From: Arthrobacter sp. Soc17.1.1.1
GTDB taxonomy: Bacteria; Actinomycetota; Actinomycetes; Actinomycetales; Micrococcaceae
Assembly (NCBI RefSeq): GCF_036867195.1
Contig: NZ_JBAJII010000001.1
Coordinates: 2,356,001-2,420,000 of the forward strand
Length of the DNA stretch: 64,000 nt
Direction of reading: 5' to 3'
A program made the translations under genes and the position numbers. Below are positions 1 through 9,839 of the stretch, one piece after another (the first letter of the stretch is position 1; every line of letters begins with the position of its first letter). Under the pieces are notes generated by a model. The model searched no databases. It was not told the DNA's origin and was given only the letters and a program-made list of their open reading frames with translations.

Positions 1-1824
1 CTCGGCGGTGCGGAACGCGCCGCGATCCTGCACCGCGCGGGCGACGCCCTCGAGGCCCGGCGCGCCGAGCTCATGGAGGTCATGGCCGCCGAGACCGGCA
101 AGACCCTCGACCAGGCCGATCCCGAGATCTCCGAGGCCGTCGACTTCGCCCACTACTACGCCGAGCGCGCCCGCGAGCTCGACGACGTCGACGGCGCCGC
201 GTTCTCCCCCGTCCGGCTCACCGTGGTGACGCCCCCGTGGAACTTCCCGGTCGCCATCCCGGCCGGCTCCACGCTGGCCGCGCTCGCCGCCGGATCCGCC
301 GTCGTCATCAAGCCCGCGTCCCAGGCGCGCCGCTCCGGGTCCGTCATGATCGACGCGCTGTGGGCCGCGGGTGTGCCGCGCGAGGTGCTGCGCCTGGTGC
401 AGGTCGAGGAGGGGGACCTCGGGCGCCAGCTCATCGCGGATCCCCGCGTGGACCGGGTCATCCTGACCGGCGGCTACGAGACGGCCGAGCTGTTCCGCTC
501 CTTCCGCACCGATCTGCCCCTGCTCGCCGAGACCTCCGGCAAGAACGCCATCATCGTCACCCCGAGCGCGGATCTCGACCTCGCGGCGCGGGACGTAGCG
601 CAGTCGGCCTTCGGCCATGCGGGCCAGAAATGCTCGGCAGCCTCCCTCGTGATCCTCGTGGGCAGTGCGGCCACGTCGCAGCGCTTCCGCAACCAGCTGC
701 TCGACGCCGTGGCCTCGCTGTCCGTCGGGTACCCGACGGACCCGGCCACGCAGATGGGCCCGGTGATCGAGCCCGCCGCCGGGAAGCTCCTGGACGGCCT
801 GACGACGCTCGGCGAGGGCGAGTCCTGGCTCCTGGAACCCCGCCGCCTCGACGACTCGGGGCGCCTGTGGAGCCCGGGCATCCGGGTCGGCGTGAAGCGC
901 GGATCCACGTACCACCTCACCGAGTACTTCGGACCGATCCTCGGCGTGATGACCGCCGCGACCCTCGAGGAGGCCATCGCACTGCAGAACGACATCGACT
1001 ACGGCCTGACCTCCGGCATCCACTCGCTGGACAGCCGCGAGATCGCCGCCTGGATCGACGGGGTGCAGGCGGGCAACCTCTACATCAACCGCGGCATCAC
1101 CGGCGCGATCGTGCAGCGCCAGCCCTTCGGCGGCTGGAAGAAGTCGGCGGTCGGCGCCGGCACCAAGGCCGGTGGGCCCAACTACCTCGTGGGCCTCGGC
1201 ACTTGGTCGTCGCGGGAGGCCCGGGTCCAGGGCGACGCCCTGCCCGTCGTCGCACCCCTGCTGGCGGCCGCCCGGTCCGCCGGGCTGCCTGACGGCGACG
1301 TGGCCGGCCTCGCCCGCGCCGCCGCCTCGGACGCCGCAGCGTGGACCAGCGAGTTCGGCGAGGTGCGGGACGTCTCGGCGCTCGCCGCCGAGCGGAACCT
1401 CTTCCGCTACCTCCCCCACGCGGTGACGGTGCGCCTGGCGGAAGGCGCTCCCGTGATCGACCTCGTCCGCGTGCTGCTCGCCGCGGGAGCCACCGGCGCA
1501 CCGGTGGCCGTCTCCTCCGCCGTCGACCTCCCGGCCGGGCTGCGTGCAGCCCTCACGGAGAACGTCGTGGGCGTCACCGTCGAGGACGACGCCGCCTGGC
1601 TGGCCCGCGCGGCGACGCTGCCCCTGCGCCGCGTGCGGCTCATCGGTGGCGGGGCCTCTGCCCTCGCCGCCGTGACGGGCGGACGGCCCGATCTCGCGGT
1701 GTACGCGCAGCCGGTCACGGAGTCGGGGCGGATCGAACTGCTGCCGTTCCTGCAGGAGCAGGCCATCAGCATCACCGCCCACCGCTTCGGGACCCCCAAC
1801 GGCCTGACCGACGCCGTGATCTAG
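1..1824 (+). CDS. putA: Bifunctional proline dehydrogenase / glutamate-semialdehyde dehydrogenase, 3' part
   Basis: The reading frame is open from base 1, so the gene begins upstream; 607 residues are present. They hold most of an NAD-dependent aldehyde dehydrogenase domain: the catalytic Cys is in GQKCSAAS (about residue 211 of the fragment), the general-base Glu in LAETSGKN (about 177), and the substrate-binding FGGWKKS motif follows. A further ~200 residues after the dehydrogenase core match the C-terminal extension of long PutA proteins. The domain oxidises L-glutamate gamma-semialdehyde to glutamate, the second step of proline catabolism. A stand-alone P5C dehydrogenase is the alternative, but the C-terminal extension favours PutA. 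The proline dehydrogenase half lies outside the window, so the fusion itself cannot be verified here. Confidence 0.85.
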   Translation, partial: LGGAERAAILHRAGDALEARRAELMEVMAAETGKTLDQADPEISEAVDFAHYYAERARELDDVDGAAFSPVRLTVVTPPWNFPVAIPAGSTLAALAAGSAVVIKPASQARRSGSVMIDALWAAGVPREVLRLVQVEEGDLGRQLIADPRVDRVILTGGYETAELFRSFRTDLPLLAETSGKNAIIVTPSADLDLAARDVAQSAFGHAGQKCSAASLVILVGSAATSQRFRNQLLDAVASLSVGYPTDPATQMGPVIEPAAGKLLDGLTTLGEGESWLLEPRRLDDSGRLWSPGIRVGVKRGSTYHLTEYFGPILGVMTAATLEEAIALQNDIDYGLTSGIHSLDSREIAAWIDGVQAGNLYINRGITGAIVQRQPFGGWKKSAVGAGTKAGGPNYLVGLGTWSSREARVQGDALPVVAPLLAAARSAGLPDGDVAGLARAAASDAAAWTSEFGEVRDVSALAAERNLFRYLPHAVTVRLAEGAPVIDLVRVLLAAGATGAPVAVSSAVDLPAGLRAALTENVVGVTVEDDAAWLARAATLPLRRVRLIGGGASALAAVTGGRPDLAVYAQPVTESGRIELLPFLQEQAISITAHRFGTPNGLTDAVI

Positions 1825-1993
1825 CGGCACGGGCGCGCACGGCACGCGCCGTGCGCACCCGTGCCCGACGCCGTACGGCCTCCCTGGGTGGCCCGCCGGA
1901 TCCTGCGCCGAGTCCGAGGGCACCGCACCCTCCCCCGTGGAAGAATGGCGGGGAGCAACGACCCCCTTCCCCCGACCCGGAAGCAGCCCCGCC

Positions 1994-3073
1994 ATGCCGT
2001 CCTCCGCCCGCCCGTCGCTGCGTCGTGCACGGGTCGCGTCGCTGGTGCCGGGGCTGGCGGTGGTCGCCGCGGGTGTCGCTGTCGCCGTCTGGCTGGGATC
2101 GGTGCAGTCAGTCCTCGGGTCCCTCGTGATCGCCCTGCTGCTGGGGGTCCTGCTCGGTAATTCCGGCCGGTACACCCCCGCGCTCCGGCCGGGCGTGACG
2201 GCGGGCACCAAGAAGCTCCTGCGCGCCGGCGTCGTGCTGCTCGGCCTCCAGCTCGCGCTGCCCGACATCGTGGCGCTCGGCCTCCCGGTCCTCGGCCTGA
2301 TCATCGCGTGCGTGGCGCTGAGCTACATCGCCACGCTGCAGCTCGGCCTGCGGCTGGGCCTCACGCGTGCCGGTGCCACGCTCATGGCCGCCGGTTTCTC
2401 CATCTGCGGTGCGTCAGCCATCGCCGGCCTCCAGGGCGTCGTGGACGCCGACGACGACGAGACCGCCGGCGCCGTCGCGATGGTCACGCTCTACGGCTCG
2501 CTCATGATCGTCGTGCTGCCCGTGCTCGGCGGTCTGCTCGGGCTGCGCGAGGACCGCTTCGGGCTGTGGGCGGGCCTGGCCGTCCACGAGGTCGCGCAGG
2601 TGGTCGCCGTCGCCGGTACGGCCGGGGCGACGGCGCTGGCCGTCGCCACCGTGGTCAAGCTCGGCCGGGTGCTGATGCTCGCGCCGGTCGCCGCTGTTGC
2701 GTCCCTCGGCGAACGACGTCGCGCTGCCGCCCCGGCCGGCGTTCACCGTCCCGTCGCAGCGCGGGACGCCGACCCGGAGGATTTACGGGGGCCGGCCCGC
2801 CCGAAGGTCTCCAGCCCGCCCGTGGTGCCGCTCTTCGTGCTGGGGTTCCTGGCCATGGTGGCCGTCCGCTCGCTCGGGATCCTCCCCGATCCGGCCCTCG
2901 AGGGCAGCCGCACGCTCACCACGATCCTGCTGGCGGCGGGCATGTTCGGCCTCGGGGCCGGGATCGACCTCCGCCGCCTCGCGCGCACCGGACGGCGCTT
3001 CGCCGTCGTGGGTGCGCTCTCGACGGTCCTGCTCGCGGGAGGCTCGCTGCTCGGGGTGCTGCTGCTGGCGTGA
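1994..3073 (+). CDS. YeiH/UPF0324-family putative sulfate exporter
   Basis: This 359-residue integral membrane protein has about ten hydrophobic segments. It carries the family's GNSGRY-like region near the N terminus, a central GFSICGASAIAG stretch, and a VHEVAQVVAVAG helix that is a hallmark of YeiH/UPF0324 proteins. Family members are annotated as putative sulfate exporters, but the substrate is not established. An in-frame ATG at 1937 would add 19 proline- and charge-rich residues; I prefer 1994 because a GGAAG element lies about 10 bases before it and an AAGAAT-like -10 sits near 1940. A charged linker (about residues 235-275) splits two membrane halves. The gene converges on ddl with only 8 bases between stop codons, leaving no room for a terminator. 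Confidence 0.8.
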   Translation: MPSSARPSLRRARVASLVPGLAVVAAGVAVAVWLGSVQSVLGSLVIALLLGVLLGNSGRYTPALRPGVTAGTKKLLRAGVVLLGLQLALPDIVALGLPVLGLIIACVALSYIATLQLGLRLGLTRAGATLMAAGFSICGASAIAGLQGVVDADDDETAGAVAMVTLYGSLMIVVLPVLGGLLGLREDRFGLWAGLAVHEVAQVVAVAGTAGATALAVATVVKLGRVLMLAPVAAVASLGERRRAAAPAGVHRPVAARDADPEDLRGPARPKVSSPPVVPLFVLGFLAMVAVRSLGILPDPALEGSRTLTTILLAAGMFGLGAGIDLRRLARTGRRFAVVGALSTVLLAGGSLLGVLLLA

Positions 3074-3081
3074 CCTGCGGG

Positions 3082-4224
3082 TCAGCGCAGCCCGGTGGTG
3101 CGGTTGAGCGCGAGGCCGATCAGCTCGTCGATCAGCTCGGTGTAGCCGAGGCCGGATTTGGCCCACATCTGCGGGTACATGCTGATGGGCGTGAAACCGG
3201 GCATGGTGTTGATCTCGTTGATGACCAGGCGGCCGTCGGGGGTGTAGAAGAAGTCGACCCGTGAGAGCCCCTCGCCGCCGATCGCCTCGAACGCCTCCCC
3301 GGCGAGCAGCTGGACGCGCTCGAGGACGTCGGGGGGCAGGTCGGCGGGGCAGGAGAGCTCGGCCGCGGCGCCGTCGACGTACTTGGCCTCGAAGTCGTAC
3401 CAGGCATGGTCGCCGGGCTGGATGGCGATCTCGCCCGGCAGCGACGTGCGCGGCGCCTCGAGGCCGCGCCCCTGCAGGACGGCCACCTCGATCTCGCGGC
3501 CCTCGATCCCCGCCTCGACAACCACCTTGGGGTCGAGGACCCGGGCGGCCTCGACGGCGGCCCGGAGACCTGCCGCATCGTCGACCCGGCTGATGCCCAT
3601 GGAGGACCCGGCGCGGGACGGCTTGACGAACACCGGGAAGCCGAGGCCCTCGGCGCGCGCGAGGCAGGCGGCGGGATCCACGCGCCACTGGCGGTCGGTG
3701 ATCACCTCGTAGGGTCCCACCTCGAGCCCGGCGGCCGCGAAGAGCACCTTCATGTAGTGCTTGTCCATGCCGACGGCGGACGCCAGCACCCCGGCCCCGA
3801 CGTACCGCATGTCGGCCATCTCCAGCATGCCCTGGAGCGTGCCGTCCTCGCCGAAGGGCCCGTGCAGCAGCGGCAGCACCACGTCGACGCCGCCCAGGCT
3901 CTCGGGGACGGATCCCGGGGCCGCGAGGAGCAGCTCCTGGCCGGAACCGCCGCCGGTCGCCGACCCCATCACCACGGCCTGCTCGGTCGCGGTGACCTCG
4001 GGCAGCACGTCGGCGCGAAGCGACCACGCGGAGGGGTCCGCCGAGACGAGCGACCACTGGCCGGACTTCGTGATGCCCACGGGCACGACGTCGTAGCGGG
4101 ACCGGTCGATCGCCTCGAGGACACCGGCGGCGGTGACGCAGCTGACGGCGTGCTCGCTCGAACGGCCCCCGAAGAGCACGAGGACGCGGGGCTTGCGGGT
4201 GGGGGCGGACGTCTCGGTGGTCAC
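3082..4224 (-). CDS. ddl: D-alanine--D-alanine ligase
   Basis: An ATP-grasp enzyme of 380 residues that joins two D-alanines for the peptidoglycan precursor. Visible motifs are GGRSSEHAVS at the N terminus (first D-Ala site), KPSRAGSSMGIS in the ATP-binding region and EINTMPGFTPISMYP near the C terminus, which supplies Mg-binding Glu/Asn. Length is normal for Ddl. The start is GTG at 4224, sharing the sequence GTGA with the gpsA stop; the much longer open frame upstream to 4770 is out-of-frame shadow of gpsA. It is the last gene of the murA-plsC-gpsA-ddl unit, in keeping with joint expression of wall and lipid precursors. Confidence 0.96.
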   Translation of the reverse strand: MTTETSAPTRKPRVLVLFGGRSSEHAVSCVTAAGVLEAIDRSRYDVVPVGITKSGQWSLVSADPSAWSLRADVLPEVTATEQAVVMGSATGGGSGQELLLAAPGSVPESLGGVDVVLPLLHGPFGEDGTLQGMLEMADMRYVGAGVLASAVGMDKHYMKVLFAAAGLEVGPYEVITDRQWRVDPAACLARAEGLGFPVFVKPSRAGSSMGISRVDDAAGLRAAVEAARVLDPKVVVEAGIEGREIEVAVLQGRGLEAPRTSLPGEIAIQPGDHAWYDFEAKYVDGAAAELSCPADLPPDVLERVQLLAGEAFEAIGGEGLSRVDFFYTPDGRLVINEINTMPGFTPISMYPQMWAKSGLGYTELIDELIGLALNRTTGLR

Positions 4225-5264
4225 GTGGCGGGGTTGCCTTCCGGCTTGAGGTTGCGGGACAGCAGGCGCGGTCCGAGGTCGTTGACGGACAGGCGCCCCT
4301 GGAGGACGGCCACCACGCTCTCGGTGATGGGCATGTCCACGCCGAGCTTGGTGGCGGAGTCGAGGACGGCGTGCGCCGACTTGATGCCCTCCGCGGTCTG
4401 GTTCATGCGCACCGTGACCTGCTCGAGCGTGAGGCCCTGGCCGAGCAGGTGGCCTGCGGTGTGGTTGCGTGACAGGGCCGAGGAGCAGGTCGCGATCAGG
4501 TCGCCCATCCCTGCGAGGCCGGCCATCGTCTCGGCCTTGCCGCCGAGTGCCACTGCGAGGCGCGTGGTCTCCGCGAGGCCGCGGGTGATGACGGAGGCCT
4601 TCGTGTTGTCGCCCATGCGCCGGCCCTCGCAGATGCCGACGGCGAGGGCGATCACGTTCTTGACGATCCCGCCGATCTCCACGCCGATCACGTCGGTGGA
4701 GGTGTAGGGGCGGAAGTAGGAGGCGGTGCACGCCGCGGCGATCCACGTGGCCGTGTCGTGGTCCGGGCATGCCACCACGGACGCCGTCGGCTCCTCGCGG
4801 GCGATCTCCATGGCGAGGTTGGGCCCGGACAGCACGGCGATGCGCTCCGCCGGCAGCCCGAGCTCCTCGGCGATGACCTCGCTCATGCGCGCGTCGGTGC
4901 CGACCTCGAGGCCCTTCATGAGGGAGACCACGACGGCGGTGGCCGGGATGAGCGGACGCCAGGCCGGGAGCTGCGCCCTGAGGGTCTGGGCCGGTACGGC
5001 GATGACCACGAGGCTGCTCCCCGCCAGCACCGCGTCCACGTCCGTGGACGCGGACACGTTCGACGGGAGCCGCGTGTCACCGAGGTACCGGGAGTTGCGG
5101 TGCTCGGCGGTGATCTCGTCGGCCACCTCGGCCCGGCGCGACCAGAGCATGACCGGCGTCCCGGCCGCGGCGTCGGCGAGGACCTTCGCGAAGGTCGTCC
5201 CCCAGCTGCCGGAGCCGAGCACGGCGATCTTCGCGGGCGGAGCCGTCCTGGGGCTCCCGGTCAT
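4221..5264 (-). CDS. gpsA: Glycerol-3-phosphate dehydrogenase [NAD(P)+]
   Basis: This cytosolic enzyme of 347 residues reduces dihydroxyacetone phosphate to sn-glycerol 3-phosphate, the backbone for phospholipids. The N-terminal Rossmann motif is VLGSGSWGTTFA, followed by SGPNLAMEIA and the catalytic-lysine segment GGIVKNVIALAVGICEG. The ATG at 5264 overlaps the plsC stop in an ATGA junction, and its own stop overlaps the ddl GTG start, so all three are probably translationally coupled. Making glycerol-3-phosphate next to an acyltransferase gene that uses its product pathway is consistent with an envelope-lipid role. Confidence 0.96.
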   Translation of the reverse strand: MTGSPRTAPPAKIAVLGSGSWGTTFAKVLADAAAGTPVMLWSRRAEVADEITAEHRNSRYLGDTRLPSNVSASTDVDAVLAGSSLVVIAVPAQTLRAQLPAWRPLIPATAVVVSLMKGLEVGTDARMSEVIAEELGLPAERIAVLSGPNLAMEIAREEPTASVVACPDHDTATWIAAACTASYFRPYTSTDVIGVEIGGIVKNVIALAVGICEGRRMGDNTKASVITRGLAETTRLAVALGGKAETMAGLAGMGDLIATCSSALSRNHTAGHLLGQGLTLEQVTVRMNQTAEGIKSAHAVLDSATKLGVDMPITESVVAVLQGRLSVNDLGPRLLSRNLKPEGNPAT

Positions 5265-6043
5265 GACCGTCCTCCGTGCCGCGATGCATCCGGGTCGTCG
5301 TCCGGGTTCCCGACCCGGCGGCCGAGATCCTTCGGCTGTTTCTGCGCCGGATCCCAGCGCTCCGCGGGCGGCTGCTCGCCCCGCAGTTCGGCGAGCAGGA
5401 CGGTGATCGCGTCGAGGATGCGCTCGGTCGCGGCGTCGAGCGTGGTCCTGGTGAGCGGGGCGCCCTCGAAGTCCGAGAGATCCACGGGTTCGCCGACGAG
5501 CACGCGCGAGCGCTTGCGGGGGAAGAGGTAGAAGCGCTTGGCGTAGCGGGGGAACACCTCGTGGGCGCCCCAGTGCGCGAGGGGCACCACGGGGGCGCCC
5601 GTCTGGAGCGCCAGGCGGGCGGCGCCCGTGCGGCCCTTCATGGGCCACATGTCCGGGTCGCGGGTCAGGGTGCCCTCGGGGTAGATGATGATGCCCCCGC
5701 CGTCGGCCAGTGCCTCGCGGGCCGCCTCGAGGGAGCGGTTGGCGCCCGCCGAGCTGCGCTCCACCGGTACCTGCTTGATGGTGCGCAGGATGCCACCGAT
5801 GACGGGCACCTTGAACAGCGACGCCTTCGCGAGGAAGTGCGGCATGACGCCCTGGTTGTACAGGAAGTGGCCCACCACCACGGGATCGATCTCCGTGACG
5901 TGGTTGGGGCAGACGATCATGCCCGTCCCGCGGGGCAGGTGTTCCTGCCCGTTCCACTCCTTCGCCATCAGCGCGTTCATCAGCGGCCTCACCCAGGAGG
6001 CGAGGAACGTGAACATGACCCGTGAGCCCCGGGACTCCCCCAT
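5261..6043 (-). CDS. plsC: 1-acyl-sn-glycerol-3-phosphate acyltransferase (PlsC family)
   Basis: A membrane-associated acyltransferase of about 260 residues, expected to acylate lysophosphatidic acid at the sn-2 position. The NHxxxxD catalytic motif is present as NHVTEID, followed by the block containing PEGT and the AHWGAHEV region typical of the family. Start choice is uncertain: ATG 6043 gives MGESRGSRV, and ATG 6016 gives a version nine residues shorter beginning MFTFLASW; neither has a strong Shine-Dalgarno sequence. An open frame to 6112 would run into the murA coding region. The stop overlaps the gpsA start, and the 5' end lies within 14 bases of the murA stop, so it is the second gene of the operon. 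Confidence 0.88.
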   Translation of the reverse strand: MGESRGSRVMFTFLASWVRPLMNALMAKEWNGQEHLPRGTGMIVCPNHVTEIDPVVVGHFLYNQGVMPHFLAKASLFKVPVIGGILRTIKQVPVERSSAGANRSLEAAREALADGGGIIIYPEGTLTRDPDMWPMKGRTGAARLALQTGAPVVPLAHWGAHEVFPRYAKRFYLFPRKRSRVLVGEPVDLSDFEGAPLTRTTLDAATERILDAITVLLAELRGEQPPAERWDPAQKQPKDLGRRVGNPDDDPDASRHGGRS

Positions 6044-6056
6044 CGGTCCGGGCCGC

Positions 6057-7406
6057 CTAGGAGAAGACCACGGCGGGAACCGGGGCGTCCTCCGTGACGT
6101 CGAAGTCAGCACCCAGGCCCTCGAGCTTGTCCTGGAAGCGCTCGTAGCCGCGGTTGATGAGCTCGATCCCGGTGACGCGCGAGACGCCGTCGGCCGCGAG
6201 GGCCGCGATGAGGTGGCTGAAGCCGCCGCGCAGGTCCGGGATGTCGATGTCCGCGCCGCGCAGCTGCGTGGGCCCGGAGATGACGGCGGAGTGGAGGAAG
6301 TTGCGCTGCCCGAAACGGCACGGGACGCTGCCCAGGCACTCGCGGTGCAGCTGGATGTTGGCGCCCATGCGGATCAGCGCCTCCGTGAAGCCGAAGCGCT
6401 GCTCGTAGACCGTCTCGTGGACGATCGACACGCCGGCGGCCTGCGTGAGGGCGACGACGAGGGGCTGCTGCCAGTCGGTCATGAAGCCGGGGTGCACGTC
6501 GGTCTCCAGCACCAGCGGCTTCAGCGGCCCTCCCGGGTGGTAGAAGCGGATGCCCTCGTCGTCCACGTCGAAGGCACCGCCGATCTTCCGGTAGGTGTTG
6601 AGGAACGCGGTGAGGTCGAGCTGCCGTGCGCCCTCCACGTAGATGTCGCCCTTGGTGACCAGCGCCGCGGAGGCCCAGGAGGCCGTCTCGTTGCGGTCGG
6701 AGATGGCCTTGTGGTTGTACCCGGTGAGCTCCGCGACGCCCTCGATCCGGATGACCCGGTCGGTCTGCACGGTGATGATGGCGCCCATCTTCTGCAGTAC
6801 GGCGATGAGGTCCATGATCTCGGGCTCGACGGCGGCACCGGAGAGCTCGGTGATCCCCTCCGCGCGGATGGCCGTGAGGAGCACCTGCTCCGTCGCGCCG
6901 ACGCTCGGGTACGGGAGGGTGAGCTTCGCCCCGTGGAGGCCCTTGGGTGCGGAGATGGAGATCCCGCCGGGGCGCTTGTCGACGACGGCGCCGAAGTTGC
7001 GGAGGACCTCGAGGTGGTAGTCGATCGGGCGGTCGCCGATCTTGCAGCCGCCGAGGTCGGGGATGAAGGCCTCGCCGATGCTGTGCATGAGGGGCCCGCA
7101 GAAGAGGATGGGGATGCGCGAGTCGCCGGCGTGGGCGTCGATGTCCTTGGACATCGCCATCTTCGCGTTGACCGGGTCCATGGTGAGATCGCCCGTCACC
7201 GGGTCCTTGGTCACCGTCACGCCGTGCAGCTGCAGGAGGCTCGTGACGACGTCGACGTCCTTGATCTCGGGGACGTTCCGCAGGATGGACGGCGTGTTGC
7301 CCAGCAGGGAGGCGACCATCGCCTTCGGCACCAGGTTCTTCGCACCGCGGACGGAGACTTTGCCGGTCAGCGGGATGCCGCCGCGGATGGTCAGAACGCT
7401 ACCCAT
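6057..7406 (-). CDS. murA: UDP-N-acetylglucosamine 1-carboxyvinyltransferase
   Basis: This 449-residue enolpyruvyl transferase carries out the first committed step of peptidoglycan synthesis, adding enolpyruvate from PEP to UDP-GlcNAc. The substrate-binding Lys-Asn pair is visible in VRGAKN (K23, N24). The active-site loop reads GGCKIGDRPID, with the catalytic cysteine at about residue 121. Cys at this site is the fosfomycin-binding form; mycobacterial MurA has Asp there. The protein is some 25-30 residues longer than the E. coli enzyme. It heads the murA-plsC-gpsA-ddl unit and has a promoter-like sequence about 55 bases upstream, so it need not depend on read-through from leuD. Confidence 0.94.
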   Translation of the reverse strand: MGSVLTIRGGIPLTGKVSVRGAKNLVPKAMVASLLGNTPSILRNVPEIKDVDVVTSLLQLHGVTVTKDPVTGDLTMDPVNAKMAMSKDIDAHAGDSRIPILFCGPLMHSIGEAFIPDLGGCKIGDRPIDYHLEVLRNFGAVVDKRPGGISISAPKGLHGAKLTLPYPSVGATEQVLLTAIRAEGITELSGAAVEPEIMDLIAVLQKMGAIITVQTDRVIRIEGVAELTGYNHKAISDRNETASWASAALVTKGDIYVEGARQLDLTAFLNTYRKIGGAFDVDDEGIRFYHPGGPLKPLVLETDVHPGFMTDWQQPLVVALTQAAGVSIVHETVYEQRFGFTEALIRMGANIQLHRECLGSVPCRFGQRNFLHSAVISGPTQLRGADIDIPDLRGGFSHLIAALAADGVSRVTGIELINRGYERFQDKLEGLGADFDVTEDAPVPAVVFS

Positions 7407-7462
7407 GAATACCTATTTTCCTCATACGTTGAACCCCCGCGGACACGAAAATGCTCGTACCA

Positions 7463-7491
7463 AGCATAGGAGCACCGCGCGGCAGACAGAA
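7463..7491 (-). promoter_or_regulatory. Candidate murA promoter
   Basis: Read on the minus strand, TATGCT (7468-7463) is a good -10 element, with TTCTGT 17 bases upstream (7491-7486) as a weak -35. The surrounding 7407-7520 stretch is clearly less GC-rich than its neighbours, as expected for a promoter region. The predicted leader before murA is about 50 bases. Confidence 0.4.
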
Positions 7492-7653
7492 ATACAAGGG
7501 TACGACGTGCACTCCCTGTTCACTGGGGAAGAACAGGCGCGGGTGCGTCGTCATTCCTTCCAGCGGCGGAACGGGACGTGACACGCGCTACACCGGGCCG
7601 CGACCGGGCGGGCGATCCGGGCCCGCACCCGGGGCGCGCGGACCCGCGCAGGG

Positions 7654-8253
7654 TCAGGTGCGCACGGGCAGCGTGGTGGGCTTCCAGGACGGCCTGCCGG
7701 CCTCGAACGCCGTGATGTGCTCCTCCTGGCGGAGGGTCAGTCCGATGTCGTCGAGGCCCTCCAGCAGGCGCCACCGCGTGTAGTCGTCGATCTGGAAGGG
7801 CGCGCTCACCGATCCGCACTGCACGCTGCGGGACACGAGGTCCACCGTCACCGTGGCGCCCGGCTCGTTCTCGAGGATCTTCCAGATGAGCTCGATGTCG
7901 TCCTGCGCCACCTGCGCCGCCACGAGTCCCTGCTTGCCCGAGTTGCCGCGGAAGATGTCCGCGAACCGCGAGGACAGCACGGCCCGGAAGCCGTAGTCGT
8001 TCAGCGCCCACACGGCGTGCTCGCGGGAGGAACCGGTGCCGAAATCCGGGCCGGCGACGAGCACGGTGCCGCGGGAGTAGGGCTCGCGGTTGAGGATGAA
8101 GTCCTCCTCCTTGCGCCAGCCGGCGAACAGCGCGTCCTCGAACCCGGTCCGGGTGATGCGCTTCAGGTACACGGCGGGGATGATCTGGTCGGTGTCGATG
8201 TTGCTCTGGCGCAGCGGGACACCGATGCCGGTGTGCGTGGTGATCTTCTCCAT
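7654..8253 (-). CDS. leuD: 3-isopropylmalate dehydratase small subunit
   Basis: The 199-residue LeuD subunit of isopropylmalate isomerase, the second step of leucine synthesis, which converts 2- to 3-isopropylmalate. The family signature is plain: [16 protein letters not shown] at the N terminus and [17 protein letters not shown] in the middle. It forms a heterodimer with LeuC, whose gene ends 9 bases upstream, and the two are certainly cotranscribed. The ATG at 8253 gives the usual [15 protein letters not shown] beginning. Control is expected at the leuC promoter, where an IclR-type palindrome lies. Confidence 0.96.
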   Translation of the reverse strand: MEKITTHTGIGVPLRQSNIDTDQIIPAVYLKRITRTGFEDALFAGWRKEEDFILNREPYSRGTVLVAGPDFGTGSSREHAVWALNDYGFRAVLSSRFADIFRGNSGKQGLVAAQVAQDDIELIWKILENEPGATVTVDLVSRSVQCGSVSAPFQIDDYTRWRLLEGLDDIGLTLRQEEHITAFEAGRPSWKPTTLPVRT

Positions 8254-8262
8254 GGCGGGCTC

Positions 8263-9732
8263 CTAGGCGGCGGGGACGGTCGAGGCGGGAGCGGCGTGCG
8301 CGCCCGTGCCGGGCTGCGGGGCGAGATCGGACGGCGAGCTCAGGGTGCCGCGCACGGCGGTGGCGGCCGCGACGACGGGCGAGACGAGGTGCGTGCGCCC
8401 GCCCTTGCCCTGGCGTCCCTCGAAGTTCCGGTTCGACGTCGACGCGCACCGCTCCCCCGGGGCGAGCTGGTCGGGGTTCATGCCGAGGCACATGGAGCAG
8501 CCGGCGAACCGCCACTCGGCACCGAAGTCCTTGAACACGCGGTCCAGTCCCTCGGCCTCGGCCTGCAGGCGGACGCGCGCCGACCCCGGGACCACCATCA
8601 TCCGCACGGCGGGATCCTTCTGCCGCCCCCGGATGATGTCCGCGGCGATGCGGAGGTCCTCGATACGGCTGTTGGTGCAGGAGCCGAGGAAGACGGTGTC
8701 CACCCGGATGTCCTTCATTGGCGTGCCCGGTTCGAGGGCCATGTAGTCCAGCGCCCGGTTGCAGGCCGCCTTGTCGTTCTCGTCGGCGAAGTCGTCGGGA
8801 GAGGGCACGGCCTGGGACAGCGAGACCCCCTGGCCGGGGTTCGTGCCCCACGTGACGAACGGCTCGAGCTCGTCCGCGTCGAGGAACACCTCGGCGTCGA
8901 AGACGGCGTCGTCGTCGGTGCGCAGTTCCCGCCAGTCCGCGACGGCGGCATCCCAGTCCGCGCCCTCGGGAGCGTGGGGGCGGCCCCTGAGGTACTCGAA
9001 GGTGGTCTCGTCCGGGGCCACCATGCCCGCGCGCGCCCCGGCCTCGATGGACATGTTGCAGATGGTCATGCGCGCTTCCATGGACAGGGCGCGGATGGCC
9101 GAGCCCCGGTACTCGAGGACGTAGCCCTGGCCGCCTCCGGTGCCGATCTTGGCGATGACCGCGAGGATGATGTCCTTGGACGTGACGCCGGGCTTCAGTG
9201 TCCCCTCGACGGTGATGCCCATGGTCCGGAACGGCTTCAGCGAGAGCGTCTGGGTGGCCATGACGTGCTCCACCTCGGAGGTCCCAATCCCCATCGCGAG
9301 CGCGCCGAAGGCACCGTGCGTGGAGGTGTGGGAGTCGCCGCAGACGACGGTCAGGCCGGGCTGCGTGAGCCCGAGCTGGGGTCCGACCACGTGGACGATG
9401 CCCTGCTCGGCGTCGCCCAGCGAGTGCAGGCGGACGCCGAACTCGCGGCAGTTGGCGCGGAGGGTCTCGATCTGCGTACGGCTGGTGAGGTCGGCGATCG
9501 GCTTGTCGATGTCCAGCGTGGGCGTGTTGTGGTCCTCGGTGGCGATCGTGAGGTCGGGCCGGCGGAGCGGCCGCCCGGCGAGGCGGAGACCCTCGAACGC
9601 CTGCGGCGAGGTCACCTCGTGGATCAGGTGCAGGTCGATGTAGAGGAGGTCGGGCTGCGCCTCCGCGCCGACGACGTCACCCTTGCGGACCACGTGCGCG
9701 TCCCAGACCTTCTCTGCCAGTGTCTTGCCCAT
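8263..9732 (-). CDS. leuC: 3-isopropylmalate dehydratase large subunit
   Basis: The 489-residue [4Fe-4S] catalytic subunit of isopropylmalate isomerase. Cluster ligands are visible in [13 protein letters not shown] and in [28 protein letters not shown] is the conserved aconitase-family block. The start is ATG 9732 ([11 protein letters not shown], the standard N terminus); the frame is open back to 9789 but those residues are proline-rich and not family-like. The gene is divergent from an IclR-type regulator, and the intergenic region holds a perfect 8-bp-arm palindrome, a likely operator for leucine-responsive repression as known for LtbR/NdgR-type regulators. Confidence 0.96.
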   Translation of the reverse strand: MGKTLAEKVWDAHVVRKGDVVGAEAQPDLLYIDLHLIHEVTSPQAFEGLRLAGRPLRRPDLTIATEDHNTPTLDIDKPIADLTSRTQIETLRANCREFGVRLHSLGDAEQGIVHVVGPQLGLTQPGLTVVCGDSHTSTHGAFGALAMGIGTSEVEHVMATQTLSLKPFRTMGITVEGTLKPGVTSKDIILAVIAKIGTGGGQGYVLEYRGSAIRALSMEARMTICNMSIEAGARAGMVAPDETTFEYLRGRPHAPEGADWDAAVADWRELRTDDDAVFDAEVFLDADELEPFVTWGTNPGQGVSLSQAVPSPDDFADENDKAACNRALDYMALEPGTPMKDIRVDTVFLGSCTNSRIEDLRIAADIIRGRQKDPAVRMMVVPGSARVRLQAEAEGLDRVFKDFGAEWRFAGCSMCLGMNPDQLAPGERCASTSNRNFEGRQGKGGRTHLVSPVVAAATAVRGTLSSPSDLAPQPGTGAHAAPASTVPAA

Positions 9733-9839
9733 GGCGACCGTCCTTCTCTGTTCCGGCGGGCCGGGCCCGGTGGGGCTCGGCAGGACCAATGGCTGCTACT
9801 CAACCAGCGCCCGGCGACGAGGGCCAGTCCGACGGGTTG

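Noticed and set aside
8..229. A 73-codon frame near the window start
   Set aside because: It is a Ser/Pro/Arg-rich shadow of putA in another frame.
7399..7584. A 61-codon minus-strand frame over the murA start
   Set aside because: It overlaps the murA promoter and start, has no ribosome-binding site and no recognisable protein features.
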